Assembly: GCA_902729315.2 (NCBI GenBank)
Contig: LR746267.1
Coordinates: 3,165,886 to 3,229,885 of the forward strand
DNA from: Spirodela intermedia
Taxonomy: Eukaryota > Streptophyta > Magnoliopsida > Alismatales > Araceae
DNA length: 64,000 nucleotides
Reading direction: 5' to 3'
The translations under genes were made by a program, and so were the position numbers. Below the pieces are notes generated by a model that worked only from the letters and a program-made list of their open reading frames with translations, searched no databases and was not told the origin of the DNA. Positions 1 to 11,000 of the stretch are shown here, piece by piece; positions within the stretch are counted from its first letter, which is position 1; each line of letters begins with the position of its first letter.

Positions 1-1037
1 GCTTTTCGAGAGCCTAGAACTGCTGCTATATGAAAACATTTCATCCAGGTTGGTCTTTGATCTCAGTGAACTGAATTGCACGTCGCTTTTGGGTATTCTA
101 AGTAAAGAAGAAAAAATCATCTATCTCAACTCCTGCTTCCTTTTTTTTTTTTTTTCTTTCTTTTCTGGAAGTCGGTTGGGTCTCAGTAGTCAGGAATCAG
201 TTCTCAACCCGAACGGCGCAGCCGCCTGGAAGTCTTCCCAATCTAGGCTGCTTTGCTTTGTAGTCACTGCCATTGCGAAGCTGGCTACATCCCACCATGA
301 GTTGCTTCCAAGGGCTCGAGTGTCCCTAGCCAAGGTGCGTCTGCTTCCAAACTATGAGATAATCCTTCAGATTAAAACATAATTTCTATGTGTATTATCG
401 CCCAAAGATAGTTTACATCTGAAATAAATTTCTTCTAGGTTGCTCGATCTCAAAACTTGGACAGAATGGTGTGGAGGCGGGCGTGTGACTACCTGAGCTT
501 GATGGATGAGCCGGCGATCTGCCAGTCTGTTCTTGGACCCCCAAGTGTTCAGGGAAATGGCCCTGGCACGGTCAGGTGGGGCGAAGGAGGTTCAAAGATG
601 ATCGCCCACGTCCCATTTTACATTCTCAGTGAACATGAAGGTAATTCTTGCTCATGGTAGTGAATCTATCAGGGATCCAAGGAATCTATATGTCGGGTGA
701 AATCATATTTATGAATATTTTATTTGAGATCGGATGTGGGCGATGCAGGAAGAACAGAAAACATGTTGGACTTTCTCTCTCTAGCCCACCTGGTACTGGA
801 GGTCACAGGAGCCCATCAGGATCCATAAAAGGGAATAAGGGGCCCCTTTTGCTTTTTTTTTCTATCTTTAGCCGATATTTCACCATCCCTTATCAAGAAA
901 TCCCAGCTCCGTTCCCCTACAATGGGTCTTGTATATTTTGCTTTGGTTAAGGGTTGACCTGCCTTCTGTTCGATCCTCTGTTTGCAGGTCCTCCTTTCTA
1001 TGACTTCTCATTCTCAGACATCATGCCAAAGAGCTAG
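1..1037 (+). CDS. AP-5 complex subunit zeta-1-like protein, C-terminal part (5' end outside window)
   Basis: Four exons join in one frame: 1-48, 187-334, 439-640 and 988-1037, with stop TAG at 1035-1037. Introns are GT-AG and phases match at each junction (2, 0, 1). The joined product is about 149 residues of a larger protein. It contains a run around LLCFVVTAIAKLATSHHELL, then LPRARVSLAKVARSQ, a WRRACDYLSLMDEPAIC segment, the stretch KMIAHVPFYILSEHEGPPF, and the end FSFSDIMPKS. This reads like the conserved helical C-terminus that I recall for plant AP-5 zeta subunits. AP-5 is an adaptor complex of late endosomes and lysosome/vacuole traffic. The exon structure is well supported, but the family name rests on memory of homologues, so it is less sure. 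The first part of the gene lies upstream of base 1. Confidence 0.55.
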
Positions 1038-1245
1038 CAAACGTCGTCCCAGAGTGGTAGAGAACAGCATTGTGCTCATACTTGTTTGGCCTCAACCTGG
1101 GTCCAGCCGTATATGAAAGCAATGTAAGAAAATATCATAAAACTCTTCTACACTTGTTTTTTCATTCCCTTTGATTCTCTTACCGTCGTCTTCTAAGTCT
1201 CATTCTCACTCTTCTCTCTCTATCTCTATCTCCATCTTTGTTTCC

Positions 1246-1248
<3 letters not shown>

Positions 1249-1278
<30 letters not shown>
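1249..1278. repeat. (TC)n microsatellite
   Basis: About 15 perfect TC units inside a longer pyrimidine-rich stretch (about 1195-1285), roughly 210 bp downstream of the stop codon of the AP-5 zeta-like gene. Confidence 0.95.
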
Positions 1279-1280
<2 letters not shown>

Positions 1281-4200
1281 CCCATTTACATTTGATTTTA
1301 GCTTTTTGAAAGGTTTCATGAAATCGTTTAGCTATGAACAAAATAATTTGGCTGTCATATTAACATAGCTCTTACTTTATTCTTCAGCTTTGTTTACTTG
1401 TGAATTGTTCATGTTACCCCGGGACCCATTTTATTAACTATTCAAAATCTTATTATTCTATTTTTAGATAAATATAAGGGCACCACTGTGTAGAGAGACG
1501 CCCAGGTTTTTGTGCCCCCCACTTATGAGCTAATCCCCACCGAATCTAGTATTGGGCACATGATAATATTTCCTATTTCGATCCCCAACATTGAAAAAAA
1601 GAAAGAACTATCAGAATCTAGACCCAATAGGGACTTGGGTTGGGCTGGACCTATTTTTCTTGGTTAATAATGTTCCAAATAATAATAAGTGGAAGTTCTA
1701 TAACAATTTAATGGGATAACTCCCATGGTGCCTACCTTCTAATGGTCTAAGATAACCAAATGGGAGGCTTGAGAGTGGACCAGGTTTAGGATTATATTAA
1801 ACTACCACAAACTTAATAGTTTTACATTTTATTTTTTTTTCATTAAATTTATCCATAGAAAAGATCTGCCCCTTGGGATGAGGCAAAAGCTGAAAATATT
1901 AGGGATATTAAATCTGAGAAATATATACCATTCTCAGGCCACAAATTTAGTGTTTGCTAGGTTACCTTATGCGATTATATAAGTTAGCATCTAAAAGGTG
2001 ATGGCCAAACCTTTACAAACAAAAATCGATGCCTAGATTGACAACAAGTATGGTCAAATAAATAGTAAATAATTTTTTAATAACCTATAAGATCTTCAAG
2101 AATGATAGAGGATGAATGGACATTGACTGGTAGCTTGAAGGTTGTGAATATTAGTTGGGCTTGTGTGAACTTTGGTGAGAGGATGAGCTTCTAGTTCTTG
2201 AACTTAAAGTTTCATGGAAGCTGGCTCATAAACCATGTGAGGGAGCTCTTTAATTTTTTCCATGTTGTCACAGATCAGATGTTCCACAACTGCCTTCAAT
2301 TTCTGTCATCTTGGTTGGTAGAATCTTCATTTTTTCTTGCTGAAACTCACATACCAGATTCCCACAAATTAATGAACTTCCTTTGAATCATCAATTTTTT
2401 TATTGGATTTAAATTTTTTAATATGTTGCCAAGAAAACTTTTCTGTCATGTTTAATGATATATGATTAAAAGAAGTAAATACAAAATTGAAAACCCTAAA
2501 GTGATAAAAAGTTGTGAATAGTATTTTTATGGTGCACCCTACGCCTAGTAGAGCACCTACTTGGTAAAGTACACCTCCATGCATAGTATAAAATGTAATT
2601 TTAAATGGTAAATCTCGTTCTCTCTCCATTTATTTCAACACTTCCATCTTTCTGAAAACTAGTGAAGGTCTTTCCAAAGGTTTCAAATATTTATGGAGGA
2701 ATCAAGAGTTTATTAATAAAATCAATCTTAGTCAAATCAAGTATAGTTCTCACTTCTACTTAAAAAAATTAAAATAATTCTTCTCCCTATTGTTCACTTT
2801 TAATATATCATAAAAATACAACTTTAAAAAGAAAAATGGTGGTTATATGAAAAATGGAAATATATATTTTTTTCTTATAAATTATGTATGGAAGAAAATA
2901 AAATGGGGGCAGAACATCAGTAACCTCAATAACACTTGACTAGTGACATATGGAAATTAGATATACATGAGAGGTAGGGTGATTTTTTTTTGCAATGTGA
3001 TGAGTCTAAAATAAAATTTTATTTATATGATCACACAAGATATCTAGTAGTTTACTCAGACCTCTCTAATTCATGGAACTAATCAAGAAACTATGACTAA
3101 TTCATTAGGTTGCATATAGTCTAAATTTGGAGCTATTCATTTAGTATTCATACAATTTAAACCTAGAATCATGGCACTACCCAAGAAACCATGATGAAGA
3201 TTGTTCATTTCAAAAGAACACATAAGTTGTATACAATGCTCTTGAATATCTTTACATCTATCTAATCATTGGTCTTTCTTGTTTTCTCATACTAAGTCAA
3301 GAGTTTCATCTTAGTGCTTGAAGAATTCATTACTCTTTAACATGAGGGCTGATAGAAAAAGACCTTATCCCATAGTATCCATTTTTTTAGTTAGGACTTG
3401 ATGATGAGCTTAAGAGTGTTTGGTCTCATATAAATTTTCCTCTTTGACATGAGAAGTTAAATAACCAAAACAACCTCTCTTTCTTATGAGCGACAATTGA
3501 TGAATCTTATGTGCCTTTTTTTGCCCTTTTGGTGAACAAGATGGTAAACATAGCAAAAAAGAAAAAAACTGAAAATATTTGACAAAGTAATATTCTTGAA
3601 AAATAATAAAAGTAGGCTGTTCAAGACAAAATCATTCATGAACACCAATCACGAAGTAAAAGGAGAATAATATATATGTACCTATATAGAGCCTCCATGA
3701 CATAAAACTTATTGAAATGAAATTGTAACTCATAGAAAAGTTCTAGTACAAGCTGAATTTCTTCACCTAGTTCAAAACATGTCCAGATGGAATGGCGCCT
3801 CAAGCAATATCCACTTGATCTGAGTTACCCCCAATGGTTTTAAAAACTAGGTTATAAGAAAATCACATGTTTGCAATGAGGAAGGAGACTTATGTTCCCT
3901 GCAACTTAAGCTTGGAGTTTGGAGATGGTCTTCTCCATAATGAATTCCCTTAGATCGTTTACAGATCAAACCAAGAAAATTTGCATATAATGAAACACAA
4001 GATCAATATTTGGTGGAGATGGAGGCTACGAGGTAGTGAGTTCCCCTTCCTAATGATTCCCCCAAAAAAGAATTTGAATATCAAAAGAATCTCTTTGATG
4101 GAGAATTTTTATCGACAAATAGTGGTCATTCCTTAACCTCAATCGGTGAAGTCCCCTTGGAATACCCCCCCAGTCTTAATTTGAAAAAATTGTCTTTATT

Positions 4201-4940
4201 GGCAGAAGAAAAAAGAATTGATTCAGAAAAGCAAGCAAAATGTTTGCAATTGATATTCGATGTAGTTACAACTTAAGTTGGCACTTTGAGGGAGGTGGAT
4301 CATTCATGATATTAGATGATTACATGGTATGTGTAGAGCCAAGAGTACCCCTAAAAGTTTCATTCTCTACAGATATGTACTACATATGATGAAAAGTACT
4401 CTCTCCTAAATTGTAAATAATTTTGATAAAAAAATGTTGCCTTCATGAAGTTTGAATAAAAGATGTCTTAGAATGGTGGTGATCAACACATCATGGGTGA
4501 GATTCACCAAAAACTATATGGATTCAAGGAGCATTTTGAACTAGTGCATCAATGTCAATAAAATCATTGATAACGAGGCAATGTCTACTTAAAAATGTTA
4601 ATATCAATTATTACTAACCATTTGAAGGTTTAACATCATGATATACAATCTTATAAGTTAGGTCGCCATGAAAAAAGATAATTGACATGCAATCACAATA
4701 TGAAATGCATCAAGTTTTGCCCAAGTAGGTATAGAGACATTCCACTAGATGAAAATTAATAAAATCTATTGGTTTAAAGAGGCTGTATTAAGAATCAAGA
4801 GGGGGGTGAATTGGTCTTTTTAGTTTCTCATTTTGCTTTTTCGTAAGATTTAATCAACCACAAGTTTATAATGGTTTGGCCAACCTTGCCAACTCTACTC
4901 TTAGAAGACGACCCTTATGTTCCACTAAATCATTATGAAC

Positions 4941-5210
4941 ACTAAATGTTAAGGCTTGAGAAAGTCTCTATTGAAGATTAGGCTTTAGCTAGCTTATACA
5001 CTGAACAAAAAGGCCTCAAGAAGCTTACCCTTTGAATAGTTGGGCATCAAGAAGCTTTCACTAAATAGAAAGTCCTCAGCAGGTTTATCCACAAAACACT
5101 CTGACCTCAACAAGTCTCTAGTAAACACATGCATTGACAAGTGTTTCTACCAAACATTACGGCCTTAGCAAGCATATCAACTGAACATTACAGTCTCAAG
5201 AAGCCTATAC
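4941..5210. repeat. degenerate ~30-bp tandem repeat, about nine units
   Basis: Nine successive units of 29-32 bp can be lined up. Each begins near ACT(G/A)AA(C/T)A, has a core close to GGCCTCAAGAAGCTT and ends with TATC/TTAC/TCT. Unit starts are near 4941, 4970, 5000, 5030, 5060, 5091, 5120, 5149 and 5179. Units are clearly diverged, so the array is old. It follows a G-run/GTGAATTGG segment at about 4800, so it may belong to a decayed transposable element. Confidence 0.7.
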
Positions 5211-7256
5211 TAGTTTTATCAGTTCTAGGAGATCAAAGAAAATGTTAAAAATAAGTAGATACACAGATGTATTTTCTTTTCTTGAATATATGGAAGCATA
5301 TAATGTGTGGTGTAGTCTTTGATGGGTTGAGTTGAATTCTCCTTCTCTATAGTGCTTAGTGTATAGACTTTTGATGTGAAATCTTCAAAGGGCATATGTA
5401 TATGCTGTGGCTCTCTCTCCTATTTTTTCTCTTTCACTTTTTCACTGGTCTATATTATGGGCCAAAATAAATTTTTATATGCTGAATATTGGAATGCCTA
5501 GCAGTTGTCTGCACTAGTTGGAAATTGGTCTGTCTGGTGTCACTTCAGCACCTAAAATTTAACCTTTATAAAATGTTCATTCATCTTTTAAAATTCATAA
5601 AAATATCAATCTTGAAATTTTGATGCACTGTTTGTTTTATTATGTTCATCTTTCAATTTTATTTTTATTTAATAACCCTGTGATACTAATATTACCATAT
5701 TATACTTTCTCATCATCAAAGGACATAAGGCTCTTAAAGCCAATAAAATCATAACCTCTCTGATTGTGATATTAAAAATTCGATCTTAGCCTAAAGAGAA
5801 GTAATATGAGGTGTGGAAGGAGAAATTGCGAGCCTCTTGGACAACCTCATTAGCATTTCCCTTTAGCTAGTGAATCGTTTTTTGTTGTTTCTTGGTTTCA
5901 TTGGTGTGAGCCAAGATAAATGAGCATCAACAAGAGGCTGATGGTCAAAGTGAGAAGAGGAAAAGGTGAAGTGTTGATAAACATGGCATAGTGAATGCTC
6001 ATGGCATTAAATATTTAATGGGGATTGGAAATCCATAAGGAAAATCTTTGGAAAATGGAACTTGAATAGTTGAAGTTTTAGAATCTGGTTAATGGTCACC
6101 TTGGTTAGGTGCCTTCCTCCATTATTTTGCAATTTTGCTTCTTTAGTTGTTAGGATTTTCTAGGTATTTAATACATAGTCTTTCAACCTATTTTTTAATA
6201 TTAATTAAAAATACTGTGGTTTGAAAATATATGGATTTGATTTGTTAATACTTAGTATTATGTCTATCATAGGCCTTAACCTCCCGAATTTGGTGTTGAC
6301 AATTCTATTGCAGATTTTCTCACTCTTGATGTAGTTGTTGATGCCTGATGAGATGGTGTCATTATTTGTAATTCTTATCTTATATTTTATGCCCAAGAGT
6401 CCCTTTGCTTTTAGATGTCAGCATTGAAGATTAGATTTTCTATTTTACTTTTCCTTGGTCATTTAGGAGTTGACCCTATCCCTTAAATGATAACCGCTAT
6501 CATGTCGTCCTCATGTTTTGACTTTAAATGTCAACCCTTTTCCTTGTAAGGGTTTTCTCATAGTGCTTCAGATTGTCAATTATTAGAGTTTGACATCATT
6601 GCCCAAGGCATGGATAAATGTAAGTTGACTGGTCAATATTTAAATATTCTTCAGTTTTCAATTTTTTTTTCTAGATGTCCTAGTCCAACAAAAGTCAATA
6701 TAAGATAGTATCCGGAGCAAAGAACCACCACATTTCAGCAGGGTTTTGCTTACTTATATTTAGAAATGGTATTAAGTTTTTCACTATTTTAGTCTCACTT
6801 TTATGTACTCAGCTTCGCTTGCATTCAAAGGATTGAAAAAACCTATAAAGACGTGATTTTCCGATGTTTTCATAGACTACTAGAGTAGCTAAAACATTTC
6901 TCCGAGACTCATCTCGTTCTCCTTTGTTTTCTTTGCATTTTATTTAAGAGAGAGCATAAGTCTGCTGAAATGATTCTGAACATGGATCACATTCGTATAC
7001 TTAAACGCGATCATTCGTGATTCTGATAAAAAAAGAAATTAGGGATTCGATTCCATTGGCAAATTGATCACACACCATTTCCCTGGACTCAAACGGGAGA
7101 CACATTTTGACTTCTTTGAGCACATTTAGCTCTTAATCTCGTGTTGTTAAAATCACAGAAGTAGTTCCAAATATTAGATAACAGGTGAAGTGCGCAATGT
7201 TAATTGTCAGAGCAGTAATCCAGTGATGTGATCTTCTCTTATATCTCTCGAGAAAA

Positions 7257-7258
<2 letters not shown>

Positions 7259-7307
<49 letters not shown>
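7259..7307. repeat. (AG)n microsatellite
   Basis: About 24 uninterrupted AG units. It lies in the 3' flank of the minus-strand HD-ZIP gene, about 735 bp beyond its stop codon. Confidence 0.97.
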
Positions 7308-7310
<3 letters not shown>

Positions 7311-7857
7311 TTAGCCCTTCGGGGAGAAACCCATCAGCTGCTTGCCGGCAACAGCTCCATTGATTTCTCTGCCCATTTGGACCCCGATATAGATGCATAA
7401 AGTCCACAGCAGTCCATGAAATCATCACCATCACAGTCCAATCCCATCGATGCATCTATAAAGGAATTAACTCAGACAGAAACCATCTACTAAGTTTTAA
7501 CTGGATAAATCATCCCATCAGCGAACTCACCGACCTCAGTTCAGGTCGAGGTCTCAGTTCATGTTCTGGCAGACAACACTAAAGAGGAAACTTCATGAAG
7601 AGATCAACGGGGAAGTGAGAGGGAAGTCTCCAAGAGGCCATTCTCATCATTTGGAGTCTCATAGAAGAGGTGCAGGGGAGGATAAGTCCAGTTCCAAGGC
7701 TCCTCATGTGTGCGGAGAAGAAGTCAATACCCGAACCGGTGTCCATGTGAGACGGTGGCGCCGCAGTAGTGAGCGAGAGGAGTTGGTGCGTTCTTGACTT
7801 CCATAACTGCTAGAGTCCCATGGGCTTCCCTCCTGCTGCTAACAACAGCAGAAGCGC

Positions 7858-7905
7858 ATTAGGGTTTTATTTTTATGCAGCTAGAGTTTGCGCTACTATT
7901 TATAG
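7858..7905 (-). promoter_or_regulatory. possible core promoter: TATA box plus telo-box-like motif, minus strand
   Basis: On the minus strand, CTATAAATAG (7905-7896) is a good plant TATA box. About 30 nt downstream is TAAAACCCTAAT (7869-7858), a telo-box-like AAACCCTA motif often found close to plant transcription starts. The pair sits 137-184 bp beyond the stop of the HD-ZIP gene and points away from it. No clear protein follows; the downstream 7850-7500 stretch has only short frames. It may drive a small or non-coding transcript, or be chance. Confidence 0.3.
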
Positions 7906-7949
7906 ACCTTTAGTGGGGCAATGTGAAATTAAATATATGCCTATGAAAT

Positions 7950-7955
<6 letters not shown>

Positions 7956-7994
<39 letters not shown>
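7956..7994. repeat. (GA)n microsatellite
   Basis: About 19 GA units, 48-86 bp beyond the HD-ZIP stop codon. It is probably transcribed as a (CT)n tract in the 3' UTR of that gene. Confidence 0.97.
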
Positions 7995-7997
<3 letters not shown>

Positions 7998-8041
7998 TGA
8001 GAGAGAGGGCGAACGCCTACCCCTTCGGATGTTCTCAGGGT

Positions 8042-11000
8042 TTACTGGGCGAGGTCGCCCAGAACACTGCCTTTAATCCTCTCAATTGTGCAGGCGATGA
8101 GGCTGTCGACAGTTGCAACGGAGCCCAGCGACAGCTTTGCGTTAGGCTGCGAGTCCACCAGAATCTGGAACGCCACCGTCAGCAGCGAACCTGCACCACC
8201 ATTCTCTATACCCTGTGGGCCTTCTGGTAGTATGGCGAACCCCGACGGAAGCAGCGCCACGTAGTCCGGATCTCCGCCATTCAGCACAACGTTCATGGAA
8301 ACAAGGTCAACGGGGGCGTAGATGACGTAAGAGCCGCTGGGGTCAGTGCAACTCTCTTGGAGGATCAGCATGTTGCTCTGGTTCGAATTCACACTCTGCA
8401 AACCCACCCATGAATGGAAAAAATTCAAATTTGTAAGAAAAAAAAATCGATCAAGAATTTAGGGCTTTCTTGAGGTAGAAGAAGACGGGCTTCTTTATAC
8501 GTTGACTCGGAGAAGTGAGACAGAGTTGCCTTCATCACGACCATTGGCAATGTGAGCCATCTCCTGTACTTCACCGCCATTAGAGAGTATGTCCCACTGC
8601 CATTGAATAGATCAAATCATGAGCCTGGAAGAATCACAGGTTCTGTATGATAACAAGAGTTAAAAAAAACATCAGATACATTTGGAAGAACATTTGGTTT
8701 GGGGTTGTCTCTATATATCCAACATTGTTCATTATTAGTTCATAGATAAAATCATAATCTATGCAAAAAATTGCATAGTGCTTCTTTCACTTCTAGCATG
8801 CCCATGACAAAGACAAGCATGCACCAATGAATGTAGGAAGCGTTATTTATAACTATGGTAAGTAACATGAAGATTGAGCTTGAAAGTGCTGGTTATCTCA
8901 TAAACATAGTTAATGTGTGATAATGTTATACTGTATGTGCATGGGCAAACCATAGTTCTAGAATTGTTCAATCATCCAAAATGTGTTAAAAAACAATCTA
9001 CAAATGAGAATATCAATGGTTTGGTCTGATTATGAAAGCCAGGGTATTGACTGACTCGTCGGAAGCTTCCTGAAAATGTCTTAAATTTCATTTAGGGCAC
9101 TCAAAATTTCAATGTCTTGTGACGAATTTGATGGGGAAAACTTTCAATATCATTTAACTTGATATGTCCTCAACAAACTTTCAAACCTCCATGGTGATTT
9201 TTATCATGCCAACAAGAAAGAAGGATGATAGAACAACGATCACAATCTAATGATGTTAGATTCCTTGAATAGTTTTTATTACACTATTTCAATAAATCGA
9301 TTGAATGTTATTTGTTTCGTTTCATATATTTTTTGACAATACTAGAGAAATATTTTTTTTTTCTTAAAATGAATACTAAGACTTGACTCCCCGAATCAGA
9401 ACTGTTGCTCTCCTAGAGGAAGCTGAAGTTAAAATCTAGAATTTATAATGATCACGACTCCATAAAAAATAGACAAAAATGGCAACTATTGAAAAAATAA
9501 ACAAAATTCAATTTTTATAATGTGGGTAATATTTATTGGTAGTATTATTAATATTATCAGTCTTTACTCAACAAATGCTGATAATCTTTGGGCCAGATGT
9601 TTGTTGGATATTATTTCTATCATGAGATTTTTACAATGACGTATCACACATTATGCATATGATGATAATACCAAACCAACATCTTTTTGATCACTTAAGA
9701 CCAAAAGATGAAGCTGGTATCTGAAGCAGCAAGTTATTCTCGGGACCTAGCTGTTTATACTTATGTAATTCCTCAGGTTTTTAGGAACAAGGGAATATGC
9801 GTATTCTTTAGATGAAGAACTTCGGGGTTAGTTGAGCTTATTCAGATGTACGATAAAATCAGTGAATGAGGTGAGAAGAAAGTTAACTTTTTCCTTGGAT
9901 TTGAGTTGAAATGAAAATCAAGAATTGATACAAAATAATATAGTGGAGCGGCATCCAGACAGGAAAAATTTAGTGAGGGAAAAAACCCTAATTAGTGATT
10001 TATCAATAGCAAAGACAATGCAATTCTTTTTACTGAATTATATGGTGTTTGTTCATGGTAATGATCCAGACCCAATGCGTGTTGGAGATGCCGTTGAGGA
10101 GATTGAGAAGTAACATGAAGATGCAGACGTAGAACATAAAGTGGAACCTAACATAGTTAATGGATTATAATCTGAATTACCAGATAATGCGAATGGTCAT
10201 GACCAGAAGATGGTTTTGTACGTTTATGTAGTATGCAACATATTTTTCTAACAAAGTGAAGGAATGTGTTACAGAGCTGGTTTGGTCATGAACGCCACTA
10301 CGGAATCCATTTAACAGAAAAAGAAGCCACTGCCCAACACTGTGAAGCAGTCGCTGGCTAAGATGACAACTGCTGGAAGAGAGGAAATCAACGGCGCGTC
10401 TACTGCCCTTGAGGAATCCCAAATAATTAGAAGATCTTAAATTTCTGATTCCATTTTAAGAGCACAACTTCGGAAAAAATATATATGTTGAAAAAAACCC
10501 AGCGAATGCTTCTTTTTGCGTGAGAACAAAGCCGAAAGCATGATTCCACAAATCAGATTAAATACCTCGCTGCGGGTGTTCTCATCCCGGAGAAAATCGA
10601 AGACCTTCTGGGGGGGGACTGGAAGCCAGAAAGAAGTGGCGGCACTGAGAACGATGCCCAGGGGTCTCCCAGGGTCGTCGACACTCTTCCTGGTCATGAC
10701 TCTGACGTCGTCCCCGCAGGTTCCTGACAGAGTAGTCCACTGGTGGGCTATGGAAGCTCCGACGCCGGAGCAGAAGCTTATTACCATCCTTTCCGCCAAC
10801 TTCAACATGCTCCTCCTCCCGTCCTGAGTTGTTATGACTGCACGGTCGAGACAAAGCAGCACGCGGAGGAAAGGCCAATTACGATAACTGCGAAGAATCT
10901 ACTACAAAACTCATGGGTCTGGTTTATAAAAACTGCGATCTTTATGAACCAGAGATCTTCTTATCGGTGATAGGTGAGAATCATATGGAAATTTAAAATG

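Larger units (their letters stand above)
1038..7850. other. gene-poor intergenic spacer
   Basis: No convincing exon chain is seen on either strand between the stop of the upstream gene and the 3' flank of the HD-ZIP gene. The DNA is AT-rich with frequent stops. It holds a (TC)15 run, a degenerate ~30-bp tandem repeat near 4.9-5.2 kb and a long (AG)n run at 7.26 kb. Around 4790-4900 a run of G's followed by GTGAATTGG, then a GGTTTGGCCAACCTTGCC segment, recalls sequence common in decayed plant retroelements. I cannot assign it to a family. Confidence 0.5.

Noticed and set aside
9866..9930. A short stretch in HD-ZIP intron 9 resembling a Copia reverse-transcriptase segment (LTFFLGFEL)
   Set aside because: The similarity is limited to about ten residues, the frame stops at once, and the flanks do not continue the resemblance.
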